Shown: positions 17,832-26,928, counted from the stretch's first letter. The stretch is DNA of 40,177 bases from CBDUZS01 sp965371785 (GCA_965371785.1 CBDUZS010000024.1:1-40177); one strand, 5' to 3'. Notes: generated by a model not told the origin, from the sequence alone. A program made the numbers and translations.

Positions 17832-19542
17832 CACTGCCCTCGAGACGATGGAGTTCGGAACTGATCTCGTGGAGACTCCTCAGTATCTCCATCTTTTCCA
17901 CACCCTCAGCGGCAACCAGTGCTTCCTGAAGCCTTCTTTTCTCCCTTTCGAATCTTCTTACCTCTATCTTACCGAAAACCAGTTTGAGTTCATCATCTGA
18001 GAACGTATCGGAATGAGTGATCAGACCGGCACAGATTCCAGATACTTCATCATCCAGGGAAGCAAGCGAGACGGAAGTGTAGCCTTCCTCAGCCTGCCGG
18101 CTCAGTGCTTTGTATATCCGTTTTCCGGACACCGAACCGAAATCATCCTCTCCGAGCCTGTCCATGAGCCCTGCTGTGAAACCTTCCTGAACGAGCAGCG
18201 TTCTGAGGAGATCGCGGTCCCAGCCGCTGAGTGCGGCTCCCTTTGTCTTGCTCTGTCTCCTGTCCTTCCGCCTGACCTCGTCCACCTCTTCGTTGAGCGT
18301 TTCGAAAGAGTAGCCTGTGATACCTGCAATGGTCCGAAGAAGGTTTTCCCTGACAACCGGATCCCGGGAAGCGGAGGCGACGCGGACAATTCTTCTGATA
18401 ACATCGACCTGTTTCTTGCCGGAGGGAATACTTCCCCAGCCTCCCAGTAATCCAAGACAGTATTCAACCGGGTTTCCGGCATTCCTCAGCAATTCCCAGA
18501 AGGAATCGGCTCCTCTTGCCTGGACGTAATCATCGGGATCGTCGCCCTCTGGAAGCGCGATGATTCTCGGGTAGAATCCCTCTCCCAGAAGGGCTTCCGC
18601 TGCTCTGACAGCTGCCCTGTGTCCGGCGGAGTCTGAATCGTAGCAGATGAATATGTCGGATGATATCGATCCAAGCTGCCTTGCCTGAGCACTGGTCAGA
18701 GCCGTTCCACAGGTGGCAACGGTGGAATGGAACCCCTCAGCCCAGAGCCTGGCATGATCGAAATACCCCTCGACCAGAATCACCATATCCAGATCTCTTG
18801 CGGCTTTGGCCGCAGATCTGTACCCGTACAGAATGCTGCCTTTGCTGTAGATGGGTGACTCGGGTCCGTTGAGGTACTTCGGTTCACCATCGGTCAGGAC
18901 TCTCGCTCCGAAACTCACCGGTCGTCCTCTTCTGTCACAGATCGGAAAGGTCAGTCTTTTACGGAATCTGTCGTACGCGCCCTGGCCGGACTTTCCCGGA
19001 AGAACAACTCCTGCCTCGACAAGGACCGGTTCGGAATACCCCTGGGCTCGAAGAAATCGCATGAGTGAACTGCCTTCGGGTGCGTAGCCGATACCCAGTT
19101 CTCCAGCGTATCCGGCCAGAGTCCTTGCGGCCAGGTAGGCTCTTGCAGCGCTGCCTTCCTCTGATGCCAGCTGTTTCGTGAAGAATTCCTGGGTGGCCGA
19201 CAGGATCTTTCTGATCACATCCGTCCGCTCCGAAGAGCCTTTTTGTGGGGTGAGTTCTATTCCGGCTTCCGCAGCCAGCTCTTCCACCGACTCGGGGAAG
19301 GACAGGCTGAGGTAATTCATGAGGAAGGAGAATACGTCACCTCCCGTACCGCACCCGAAACAGTGATATGTCTGTCTTTCGGGGGAAACGAAAAAGGACG
19401 GTGTCTTCTCCTTGTGGAAAGGACAGAGTCCCCGGTAACTGGCCCCTGATTTCTTCAACTGGACGAAGCGTCCGACCACGGATGAGATATCTGTGGAAGA
19501 CCTGATCTTCTCTATGTCAGCGCCGCTGTATCTTGATCCCAT
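17821..19542 (-). CDS. dnaG: DNA primase
   Basis: 573 aa. It makes RNA primers for replication. The CHC2 zinc finger uses Cys40, His43, Cys61 and Cys64 (GLCPFHKEKTPSF ... YHCFGCGTGGDVF). The catalytic core follows (GIGYAPEG, RKRLTFPICDRRGRPVSFGAR, PKYLNGPESPIYSKG). The Toprim domain is at about 255-335 with VEGYFD and CYDSDSAGHRAA. The C-terminal helical part would bind the DnaB helicase. The ATG is preceded by a weak GGTGA. It lies 29 nt after mutS2 and overlaps the sigma gene. Length fits the family. Confidence 0.96.
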   Translation of the reverse strand: MGSRYSGADIEKIRSSTDISSVVGRFVQLKKSGASYRGLCPFHKEKTPSFFVSPERQTYHCFGCGTGGDVFSFLMNYLSLSFPESVEELAAEAGIELTPQKGSSERTDVIRKILSATQEFFTKQLASEEGSAARAYLAARTLAGYAGELGIGYAPEGSSLMRFLRAQGYSEPVLVEAGVVLPGKSGQGAYDRFRKRLTFPICDRRGRPVSFGARVLTDGEPKYLNGPESPIYSKGSILYGYRSAAKAARDLDMVILVEGYFDHARLWAEGFHSTVATCGTALTSAQARQLGSISSDIFICYDSDSAGHRAAVRAAEALLGEGFYPRIIALPEGDDPDDYVQARGADSFWELLRNAGNPVEYCLGLLGGWGSIPSGKKQVDVIRRIVRVASASRDPVVRENLLRTIAGITGYSFETLNEEVDEVRRKDRRQSKTKGAALSGWDRDLLRTLLVQEGFTAGLMDRLGEDDFGSVSGKRIYKALSRQAEEGYTSVSLASLDDEVSGICAGLITHSDTFSDDELKLVFGKIEVRRFEREKRRLQEALVAAEGVEKMEILRSLHEISSELHRLEGSDEE

Positions 19543-19571
19543 TGTTCACCGGTGTTTTTTCCCGCAGCGGT

Positions 19572-21908
19572 TCACTTCTCTTCTCCGTTCTGCATCAGCA
19601 GAGCTACGGTTGCGCCCGTCCCCCCCTCTGAGGGCTCTCCCTGTCTCCAGGATCTGATTCTTCCATCCGATCTGAGGAAATCTATCACACCGCGCATCAG
19701 GATGCCCTTGCCCTTGCCGTGAACGATCCTCAGAGAATGCAATCCCGCCAATAGGCAGTTATCTATCTTTACATCCAGCTCGGCAATGGCTTCATCCAGA
19801 GTCAGTCCCCTCAGATGGATCTCGGGGTTCTCTTCATGGAATCCCCACGTCGCATCGGAGGCGGAGGTCCGGGGGGGAGCGGATGCAAACAGTTCATCGA
19901 GTGAACGCTCGAGTCTCAGGTTGCCGTACACGATAATCGCTCTGTCCTTCCGGATGGACTCGATCATTCCGGTACCCGACCAGCCCGATACCGTTACCCA
20001 ATCCCCCTCTGAGAATCCTGGTCCCCCGGTGCCGGAAACCTGTTCCGGTTCCTTCCGGATGCTTGCCGCAGAACCTTCTGCCAGCTCTCTGATCTCCCGC
20101 CTTATTTCCGTTCTATCTTCGCTTTCGGACAGACTCATCCTGGACATAAGGGAATCGGCCTCGGATTCGATAGTGAAGAGTAACCTGCTGCACTCCTTCT
20201 CGAATTCGCTCGTCTTCCGCGCCAGCTCCCCCTCGGCGGTGGTCAGCCTCTCCATCGACTCGGTCTTCTCTCGGGAAGATATCTCCCTCTCTTCATGCAG
20301 TTTCTCAATCTCCCTCTTCCTCGTATCCCTCATCGCCGACAGCTCTGCCATGAGACCATCCAGTCTGAAGGAATCACCGGACATTTCCATCGCCCTGGAG
20401 AGGAGATCACGAGGGAATTCCATTCGTCTTGCGATTTCGAGCGTAAAAGATGAGCCGGGAAAACCGAGAACGAAACGGTAATCAGGCTGAAGTGTCTGCT
20501 CATCGAAAGACATACTTCCATTGTAGTATCCTGAACGATCAGTTGCCAGATTCTTCAGCTGTCCCAGGTGAGTCGAGATAACCAGTCTGACACCACATTC
20601 GGACAGCACCTCGAGAAGCGCGACGGCAAGGGCAGCGCCCATGACAGGATCGGTTCCCGCAGCAGGTTCGTCTATCAGAGCAAGCCCCTCATCCGAGAGT
20701 TCCCGAAGCATTGCCAGTTGCTCACCCAGCCTTGCCGAGTAAGTGCTCAGATGATCGGCAATGGACTGCTGATCACCCATCGAGACAAGGATCCTTCGAA
20801 AATGGGGAAGCGTGGCATCAGGGGAAGTCACAGCACCCAGGCCGCTCTGCGAAGATGCTACCGCAAGTCCTATTGCCTTGAGAAGTACGCTCTTACCGCC
20901 AGCGTTCGGACCGCTGACAAGGAGGACCTTCCAGTCCTCTGGAAGGTCTATGTCATTCTCTACTGCTTCATCCGCAGGAATGAGCGGATGTTTCAACGCA
21001 GGCAGGTTCAGGCGGCCTTCCTCCGGGAAGACGGTTCGACAATCCAGATGGTAAACGGCACGTGCGAATACCGCATCGAGTTCGCCTACCGAACCGATGC
21101 CGCACAGAATATCAGCAAGCCTGTCCCTCACGGCCGAAGTTGCTTCCCTCAGAATCCTGCGTTCCTCCTGCTCGAGATCCAGTATCGCTTCCTGCAGGGC
21201 ATTCCCATCAGAGGTGAGCGAAAGCGGTTCGATGAATACGGTTTCACCACTCTCCGAACGGTCATGAACAATGCCCGAAACGAGCTTTTTCTTCGAGCTG
21301 ATCACCGGAAGAACGAAGCGTCCGTTCCTGATGGTGGGAGGAGCATCCCTCAGGTATCCTCTCGTGTGAAGACCCGTGGCCATTCTTGACAGTTTTCCGG
21401 ACAGCGTTCTCCGGTTCCGATCGACCTTTGAAGACAACCTGGCCAGCTCCCTTGAGGCTTTGGGAGAGAGGGAACCATCTGGCAACGTGATCCGCAGAAG
21501 CTCGGACGAAAGCCCGGCACAATCCGGTAAACGGGCAATGAAATCTGAAAGTGCTGCGGGAAGCGCTCCCTCATCATCCAGAACAGAACGGGTGAAACCA
21601 CTCCATTCGCTGAGGGAATTGCCTATTGTCCTGAGTTCTGCAGGGTCGAGAACGATTGCTCCGGCAGTAAGTTTCGCCGTCGCTGCAATCGTCGTGTCAA
21701 GAGAGGCTGTCGGAGGAGGAATTCCCTTTTCAGCAAGCTCGGCACAGGCTTCCGTTTCAAGCCTGAGCCGCATAACCTCTTCGCGAGAGGTGGCTGGAGA
21801 CAGTGCCATGACTTCCCCGGCACCGACGACCGATCGCGCAAGTGCAGCCACGCGTTCGAGCAGATCGGGGTATTCCATTCTCTCCAGGGACGCGGTCATG
21901 TGATCCAA
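19572..21908 (-). CDS. mutS2: MutS2 ATPase with Smr endonuclease domain
   Basis: 778 aa. MutS2 proteins act on branched DNA and suppress recombination, or rescue collided ribosomes in Firmicutes. The core and lever helices are at about 1-320, with HDRSESGETVFIEP. The ATPase has Walker A GPNAGGKS (333-340) and LIDEPAAGTDP as Walker B/signature. A long coiled coil is at about 510-600. The C-terminal Smr domain has IHLRGLTLDEA and VHGKGKG. TTG 21908 has GGGAAG 7 nt upstream and is preferred; ATG 21899 is an alternative. The first D-loop residue after DE is Pro rather than the usual Leu (DEPAAGTDP), a minor variation. It begins 4 nt after dnaJ. Confidence 0.95.
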   Translation of the reverse strand: MDHMTASLERMEYPDLLERVAALARSVVGAGEVMALSPATSREEVMRLRLETEACAELAEKGIPPPTASLDTTIAATAKLTAGAIVLDPAELRTIGNSLSEWSGFTRSVLDDEGALPAALSDFIARLPDCAGLSSELLRITLPDGSLSPKASRELARLSSKVDRNRRTLSGKLSRMATGLHTRGYLRDAPPTIRNGRFVLPVISSKKKLVSGIVHDRSESGETVFIEPLSLTSDGNALQEAILDLEQEERRILREATSAVRDRLADILCGIGSVGELDAVFARAVYHLDCRTVFPEEGRLNLPALKHPLIPADEAVENDIDLPEDWKVLLVSGPNAGGKSVLLKAIGLAVASSQSGLGAVTSPDATLPHFRRILVSMGDQQSIADHLSTYSARLGEQLAMLRELSDEGLALIDEPAAGTDPVMGAALAVALLEVLSECGVRLVISTHLGQLKNLATDRSGYYNGSMSFDEQTLQPDYRFVLGFPGSSFTLEIARRMEFPRDLLSRAMEMSGDSFRLDGLMAELSAMRDTRKREIEKLHEEREISSREKTESMERLTTAEGELARKTSEFEKECSRLLFTIESEADSLMSRMSLSESEDRTEIRREIRELAEGSAASIRKEPEQVSGTGGPGFSEGDWVTVSGWSGTGMIESIRKDRAIIVYGNLRLERSLDELFASAPPRTSASDATWGFHEENPEIHLRGLTLDEAIAELDVKIDNCLLAGLHSLRIVHGKGKGILMRGVIDFLRSDGRIRSWRQGEPSEGGTGATVALLMQNGEEK

Positions 21909-21916
21909 TGGATCAC
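21900..21916. repeat. 17-bp palindrome across the dnaJ/mutS2 junction
   Basis: GTGATCCA and TGGATCAC flank a single central base, covering the dnaJ stop and the mutS2 TTG. With a realistic loop the RNA could form about a 7-pair hairpin enclosing the TTG. It may be chance or may affect coupling. Confidence 0.4.
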
Positions 21917-23007
21917 TTCCCGTCAGGTATGAAGTGCTTTGAATCTAGCAACTCCCTGAGCGTACTCTTTTCGCTCTTCGATAGCCTGGTAGGTACGTAA
22001 ACGGAGATGGCTACTACGAGATTTCCCCTGCCGCGACGTTTCAGACGGCCCATCCCCTCTCCACTGATCACTATCGTGTCACCCGGCTGGATCCCGGAAG
22101 GGATGTCCACTTTTCGGACGGTGTCGTCGGGAAGAACGATCTCCACCTCCGTTCCGAGTGACGCGGACGGAAAGGACAGAGTGAGATCGTAAACGAGGTC
22201 GTCTCCTTTCCTTGTGAAGTCGCGGTAATCGACCGATCGAATCCTCACGATGAGATCACCTGGCATGCCGTCCGCTCCCGGATGATGTCCCTCACCGCGA
22301 AGTCGGAGAAAATGGCCGCCGTCTATTCCCGCAGGCAGGTTGACGCTTATCGTGCGCTTGTTACGTCTGATTCCTCTCCCCTTGCAGCTCGAGCAGGATT
22401 TTCTTGGCAGGCTGCCCGTACCGTCGCAGACGGAACAGGTCGAAACGGTCTGAAAACTGCCCAGGATCGTCCGTCTCGTCGTCTGAATCCTTCCCCTGCC
22501 GTTGCATTCCCTGCATGTCATCATGCCTTCCTCGGGATCTGCCCCCGATCCATTGCATTCGGGGCAGGGCTCATCCCGCTTCACATCGAATTCACGACGA
22601 CCGCCCAGCGCTGCTTCGACAAGATCCAGCTCCACTTCCACGGTGAGGTCTTTTCCTCTCCTTACGGCTCGCTCCCTCCGGCCACCGAAGCCGCCGAACC
22701 CTCCAATACCAAAATTCTCCATGAAAGCCCTGAGGGCATCATCAAGCCCGAAACCTCCTCCGAAGAAGTCGGACATCCCGGGCTGATCATCAGTGGTTCC
22801 AAACCTGTCGAACCTCTCGCGTTGGCCGGGATCGGACAGTATCTCGTAGGCTCTGCCGATTTCCTTGAAACGCTCTTCAGCCACCGAGTCTCCCGGGTTC
22901 CTGTCCGGATGGTATTGAAGTGCGAGTTTCCTGTAGGCTTTCTTTATCTGCTCGGGATCTGCTGTCCGCGAAATATCGAGCACCTGGTAAGGATCAATTG
23001 TGGGCAT
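21913..23007 (-). CDS. dnaJ: Chaperone DnaJ (Hsp40)
   Basis: 364 aa co-chaperone that stimulates DnaK ATPase and delivers unfolded clients. The J domain has HPD at 33-35 (YHPDRNPGD). A Gly/Phe-rich region follows (FFGGGFGLDDALRAF, FGIGGFGGFGG). Four CxxCxGxG zinc motifs come next (CPECNGSG, CRECNGRG, CSVCDGTG, CSSCKGRG), then the two substrate-binding beta domains. The ATG has GGGAG at good spacing. It lies 142 nt downstream of dnaK on the same strand and 4 nt before mutS2. No CIRCE inverted repeat was found upstream. Confidence 0.97.
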   Translation of the reverse strand: MPTIDPYQVLDISRTADPEQIKKAYRKLALQYHPDRNPGDSVAEERFKEIGRAYEILSDPGQRERFDRFGTTDDQPGMSDFFGGGFGLDDALRAFMENFGIGGFGGFGGRRERAVRRGKDLTVEVELDLVEAALGGRREFDVKRDEPCPECNGSGADPEEGMMTCRECNGRGRIQTTRRTILGSFQTVSTCSVCDGTGSLPRKSCSSCKGRGIRRNKRTISVNLPAGIDGGHFLRLRGEGHHPGADGMPGDLIVRIRSVDYRDFTRKGDDLVYDLTLSFPSASLGTEVEIVLPDDTVRKVDIPSGIQPGDTIVISGEGMGRLKRRGRGNLVVAISVYVPTRLSKSEKSTLRELLDSKHFIPDGK

Positions 23008-23149
23008 CTGCTCCCGCTTCTCAACGCGTTTTAGAATCCTTCAATGGCATTCAACACTTCAGCGAGAAGGACCGCTGTAACAAACACTCTTTTTTCCAGG
23101 GTATCATAACCGTTTACCGTGGATCGGGTATCGATGGATTCCCGTTCGG
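23008..23149 (-). promoter_or_regulatory. dnaK-dnaJ spacer, no CIRCE
   Basis: This is the longest gap inside the minus-strand run (142 bp). It has no grpE, no CIRCE (TTAGCACTC inverted repeat) and no clear terminator hairpin. A weak TTGAAT (-35-like) with TAAAAC 15 nt later precedes dnaJ, which would be poor spacing. It may hold an internal promoter or an mRNA processing site. Confidence 0.25.
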
Positions 23150-25030
23150 TCAGGGTTCAGGGGGAATGTCCTGCAGGGAGTCTCCTTCCATTACGATGAT
23201 CTGTTCTTCTTCCTCCTGATCATCGGCATGGACTTCCATGACTTCGAGCAGCTTGGAGACGGAGTTCGTCTGGGTGTCGGTCTTGCTTGCCTCGATTCCG
23301 ATTGCTCTGATATCCTCGTCTTCCCGGACTCGTCTGAGGGCGGCAAGGGATGCTTCCAGTTCCTCCCAGGATTCTTTATCCAGTTGATCACGGGCGGTTT
23401 TCAGCACCTTTGTGGCTTCGTAAATGATCTGGTCTGCACGGTTTCGCTCCTCGACGAGGCGCATCCGTTCGCGGTCTTCCGTGGCTTTCTCCTCGGCCTC
23501 TCTCTTGAGTTTCAGAATTTCGCTGTCACTCAGGCCGCCTGACGGATTCACTTCGATACTCTGCTGACGATTCGTTATGGCATCCGTGGCCGAAACGTTG
23601 AGCAACCCATTTGCATCGATCTCGAAGGTGACTTCCACTCTCGGAATGCCACGTCTTGAAGGCGGTATGCCAACCAGTTCGAAACGACTCAGACTCCTGT
23701 TGCCCTCAGCGAGTTCTCTTTCTCCCTGGAGCACGTGAACACTGACAGCGGACTGGTTGTCCGTTGCCGTCGTAAACATTCTACTGCGCCTGATCGGAAT
23801 CGGAGTGTTCTTCTCGATGATGGGAGCCATTACGCCGCCGAGGGTTTCGACACCAAGAGTCAGCGGTGTGACATCGATCAGAACGAGGTCCTTCCTGTTA
23901 CCGGCGAGAACCGAGGCTTCGACTGCCGCGCCTATGGCAACGACTTCGTCCGGATTGACGAACTGAGCCGGTTTCTGCGCAAAGGTATTCTCGACCAGAG
24001 CGCGAACCATCGGAATTCTAGTGGACCCTCCCACCAGTATTACATGATCGATTTCTTCCCTTGGTATTCCAGATTCCTCGAGTGCTGTTTCACAAAGCGG
24101 GCGTGTCTTGTTTATCAGATCGCTGATCAGGCTTTCGAGGAGTTTCCTGGTTATGGAGAGTTCGAGATGTACGGGGCCTTCCCCATGCGAGGCGATGAAG
24201 GGCAGGTTTATCCTTGCCTCGAGTGCCTGGGAGAGTTCGCACTTGGCTCTTTCCGCAGCCTCCCTCACCCTCTGAGGGGCAACGGGGTCTTTCGAGAGAT
24301 CGATCTCCTTCTCCCGCTTGAACTCGTCGAGAATCCAGTCGACTATTCTGCAATCGAAGTCGTCTCCTCCGAGCATGGTGTCGCCACAGGTGGCCTTGAC
24401 CTCGAAAATGCCGTTTACGACCTTGAGGATACTTATGTCGAAAGTACCTCCGCCAAAGTCGTAAACGGCAATGTTGTTGGTTTCTTCCGGTTTGAGGAAA
24501 GCAAGTGCAGCAGCCGTTGGCTCGTTGAGCACTCGCTTCACGTCGAATCCGGCAATTCGGCCGGCAGCCTTTGTGGCTTCCCGCTGTACCTCGTTGAAAT
24601 AGGCGGGCACCGTCAGTACGGCATCGGTGACCTCTTCTCCGAAGAAGTCTTCTGCTGCCGTTTTCATCTTTCGGAGGATGATGGAACTTATCTCCTGGGG
24701 CGTGTACTCGCGCTCCATGATCCTTACTGCAGCGTCACCGCTGCCGTCTGCGAGGATCTCGCAAGTACTGCTCTTTAAGATGCTTTCAGACAGTTCGTCG
24801 TACTTCCGGCCGATAAGGCGCTTGATACTGCATACGGTATTGAGCGGATTCGTTATCGCCTGCCTTCTGGCGACAAGACCAACGAGCCTCTCACCCCTGG
24901 CCGTGAAGGCGACAACGGAAGGCATGACCCTCGAACCCTCACTGGAGTTGATCACATGAACTTCGGTCCCGTCGGAGTACGCCATGCAGGAATTGGTCGT
25001 TCCGAGGTCAATACCTATCGATCTGCCCAA
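23150..25030 (-). CDS. dnaK: Chaperone DnaK (Hsp70)
   Basis: 626 aa ATP-dependent chaperone. ATPase domain motifs are GIDLGTTNSCMA, AVLTVPAYFNEVQREATKAAG, NEPTAAALAF, AVYDFGGGTFDISIL and VILVGGSTRIPMV. The substrate-binding domain has DVTPLTLGVETLGG and VTFEIDANGLLNVSA, then a helical lid. The start is TTG 25030 with a strong GGAGG five bases upstream. The tail ends EEEEQIIVMEGDSLQDIPPEP rather than the usual EEV-type end, so it may lack the normal C-terminal interaction motif. It is 49 nt downstream of the beta-propeller gene. No grpE or hrcA is in the window. Confidence 0.97.
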   Translation of the reverse strand: MGRSIGIDLGTTNSCMAYSDGTEVHVINSSEGSRVMPSVVAFTARGERLVGLVARRQAITNPLNTVCSIKRLIGRKYDELSESILKSSTCEILADGSGDAAVRIMEREYTPQEISSIILRKMKTAAEDFFGEEVTDAVLTVPAYFNEVQREATKAAGRIAGFDVKRVLNEPTAAALAFLKPEETNNIAVYDFGGGTFDISILKVVNGIFEVKATCGDTMLGGDDFDCRIVDWILDEFKREKEIDLSKDPVAPQRVREAAERAKCELSQALEARINLPFIASHGEGPVHLELSITRKLLESLISDLINKTRPLCETALEESGIPREEIDHVILVGGSTRIPMVRALVENTFAQKPAQFVNPDEVVAIGAAVEASVLAGNRKDLVLIDVTPLTLGVETLGGVMAPIIEKNTPIPIRRSRMFTTATDNQSAVSVHVLQGERELAEGNRSLSRFELVGIPPSRRGIPRVEVTFEIDANGLLNVSATDAITNRQQSIEVNPSGGLSDSEILKLKREAEEKATEDRERMRLVEERNRADQIIYEATKVLKTARDQLDKESWEELEASLAALRRVREDEDIRAIGIEASKTDTQTNSVSKLLEVMEVHADDQEEEEQIIVMEGDSLQDIPPEP

Positions 25031-25079
25031 GGCAGCCTCCCAAGCGGTGGTTTGCGCCGGTATCGGCTGGTTCAGAACT

Positions 25080-25814
25080 CTATTCGAATGCTGCCTTTAT
25101 CATTGCCCAGGTTGCAGGTGCGAGAGCCGATGTTCCGGGATCACACTGGTAGACGAGGGCAGTAGGCGATACGTAATCGGTCAGCCAGATGTACGTGCCG
25201 TCCCAGGCGAGATCCTGAGGGACTTCGCAGGGGGCAACCCAGAAGTTGACCGGTACGGGCGTGCCGGGAATGAGCTGGTATATGAGTTTCCCGCCACCCT
25301 GATTCGATGTCCAGAGGTACGTGCCGTCCCAGACAACACCGGTACTGCCATCCGCGCCCGAGGGCAGGAAATACGACAGAATATTGCCATTCGAAGGATC
25401 GAGCTCGTACACGAGGTCATCGTTCCAGTTAGTGGACCATATACTGGCGCCGTCCCAGGCAAGACCTTCGTTAGCCGTCGGGTTGGGTGCGGGAATGGAG
25501 TCGTGCACGGCGCCCGAAGGAAGCTCTCTGAAATAGATCGTGAGTTCCGAGCACGAAAGCAGATAGGTTCCGTCATACGACAGGCCTGTGAGCTCGGCAC
25601 TTCCATGCCCCGCAAACGAACTGAGTACGGTACCGTCAGCCGGATCGCACTCGTAAATCATGTAGGTGTCATCACTTGTTATCCATATGTGACCGTCGAT
25701 CCAGGTGAGACCATCAGGATTTCCTCCCGGTGCTATCCAGGAGTTGATCACGTCGCCTCCGTCGGCCCAGACCAGCGAGAACAAGGCAATACATACGATT
25801 ACTGCAAACTTCAT
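25080..25814 (-). CDS. Secreted beta-propeller-like protein with five repeats
   Basis: 244 aa. Sec signal MKFAVIVCIALFSLVWA, with probable cleavage before DGG. The mature protein is five repeats of about 42 residues, each with a core like GLAWDGxxIWxTxxxxDxVYxLDPxxG (near 35, 77, 117, 159 and 201). This resembles blades of NHL/SMP-30 or glutaminyl-cyclotransferase-type propellers. The repeats are also visible at DNA level (recurrent CCGTCCCA about 126 bp apart). ATG 25814 has GAGAGGGG upstream; the longer frame to 25949 overlaps mtnA and puts the signal peptide inside, so I rejected it. No catalytic residue stands out. It lies between mtnA and dnaK in the run. Function is not known; ligand binding at the envelope is a guess. 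Confidence 0.8.
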   Translation of the reverse strand: MKFAVIVCIALFSLVWADGGDVINSWIAPGGNPDGLTWIDGHIWITSDDTYMIYECDPADGTVLSSFAGHGSAELTGLSYDGTYLLSCSELTIYFRELPSGAVHDSIPAPNPTANEGLAWDGASIWSTNWNDDLVYELDPSNGNILSYFLPSGADGSTGVVWDGTYLWTSNQGGGKLIYQLIPGTPVPVNFWVAPCEVPQDLAWDGTYIWLTDYVSPTALVYQCDPGTSALAPATWAMIKAAFE

Positions 25815-25896
25815 TGCAGACCCCTCTCTTGATAGAACAACCTTTGTTATCTTTTCCTTCGCGCAAGACAGATAGTAAACCCGGTTATCCAGGCTG
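25815..25896 (-). promoter_or_regulatory. mtnA to beta-propeller spacer, possible promoter
   Basis: An AT-richer 82-bp gap holds the ribosome site GAGAGGGG for the secreted protein and an A-rich AAGGAAAAGATAAC. I could not place a -35/-10 pair with normal spacing. It may separate the cofactor genes from the dnaK half of the run. Confidence 0.2.
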
Positions 25897-26925
25897 TCAA
25901 CCTGAGCAGCCGAATACTTCTGCAGGTGAGCCAATAACTCCCTTCTCACAGATGATTGCCGTGATATTGGCAGCCGGTGTCACGTCGAAAGCAGGATTGT
26001 AGACCGGAACGCCGTCCGGAAGAATCTGGATCTCACCGAACTCTGCCAGCTCATCCCTGCCTCTCTCCTCGATCCTGATGCCGCTACCGTCAGGAGTAGT
26101 CAGATCGAAAGACGAAACGGGTGCAACAATGTAAAATGGTACACCGGAATATTTTGCGGCAATACTGAGGGAGAGTGTCCCCACTTTGTTTGCGGCATCT
26201 CCATTTGCGGCAATCCTGTCACTGCCAACGATAACTGCATCTATCTCTCCCGAGAGTAAAAGCGCGGCAGCGGCCGAGTCGGGAAGGACTTCGACCGGGA
26301 TGCCTGCTCTCGAGAGTTCCCAGGAAGTCAGCCTTGCCCCCTGGAGAAGCGGTCTGGTTTCGTCGGCATATACCTTCCTGATCAACCCCCGCTCGAAACC
26401 TTCGTACACCACGGCAAGAGCTGTTCCGAGCCCCGAGGTCGCAAGCCCACCGGCATTGCAGTGCGTGAGGACCGTCGAGGATGGTTCGAGGAGGTCCGCT
26501 CCGAGATGACCCATGATCCTGCTTGCTTCGAGGTCCTCGTCGAACAGCTTCTGTGCCTGTAGGAGGAGCTCGCGCAGTGCTTCCTCACGATTCCTGCTCC
26601 GAGAGAGGACCTTTCTCTGAATATCCAGGCAGTGAAACAGGTTGACGGCAGTCGGCCTGGTGGATTCCAGTTCATCGAGTTTTTCTCCGACCAGTCGGCG
26701 AAACCTGCTGGAACTGACCTCCCTGACCTCGGAAGCTGCGATAACCGCTCCGAACGCGGCAGCAAGCCCTATCGCGGGGGCTCCACGTACGGCAAGCGTT
26801 CTAATCGCTTCAGCCAGCGTGTGAACATCGGTACAGTCAATGTATTCCTCGGAGGCGGGAAGCTTGCGCTGGTCGATCAGCAGGAGCGAGTTACCGGTCC
26901 ACCGAAGGGTTGGAATGGGGGTCAA
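25897..26925 (-). CDS. mtnA: S-methyl-5-thioribose-1-phosphate isomerase (eIF2B-like)
   Basis: 342 aa. It converts methylthioribose-1-phosphate to methylthioribulose-1-phosphate in methionine salvage. Catalytic Cys156 lies in THCNAGGLATSG and Asp236 in GSDRIAANGDAANK. RGAPAIG near the N-terminus and ETRPLLQGARLT are family motifs. The start is TTG 26925, 3 nt after the coaC stop, with a weak GGTGG; no in-frame ATG is near. Other methionine-salvage genes are absent here, so it may instead serve a MTA-isoprenoid or related shunt. Ribose-1,5-bisphosphate isomerase is a related family, but the residues favour MtnA. Confidence 0.92.
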   Translation of the reverse strand: MTPIPTLRWTGNSLLLIDQRKLPASEEYIDCTDVHTLAEAIRTLAVRGAPAIGLAAAFGAVIAASEVREVSSSRFRRLVGEKLDELESTRPTAVNLFHCLDIQRKVLSRSRNREEALRELLLQAQKLFDEDLEASRIMGHLGADLLEPSSTVLTHCNAGGLATSGLGTALAVVYEGFERGLIRKVYADETRPLLQGARLTSWELSRAGIPVEVLPDSAAAALLLSGEIDAVIVGSDRIAANGDAANKVGTLSLSIAAKYSGVPFYIVAPVSSFDLTTPDGSGIRIEERGRDELAEFGEIQILPDGVPVYNPAFDVTPAANITAIICEKGVIGSPAEVFGCSG

Positions 26926-26928
26926 GGG

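Noticed and set aside
20568..21389. 273-codon plus-strand open frame
   Set aside because: It is antisense to mutS2, whose ATPase motifs are intact; no ribosome site or recognisable domain.
23008..23149. CIRCE or other heat-shock operator before dnaJ
   Set aside because: No TTAGCACTC-type inverted repeat and no clear heat-shock promoter boxes were found.
23735..24778. 347-codon plus-strand open frame
   Set aside because: It is antisense to dnaK, a conserved gene; long antisense frames are common there.
25815..25949. Extension of the beta-propeller protein by 45 residues
   Set aside because: It overlaps mtnA and would place the Sec signal internally; ATG 25814 has a clear ribosome site.
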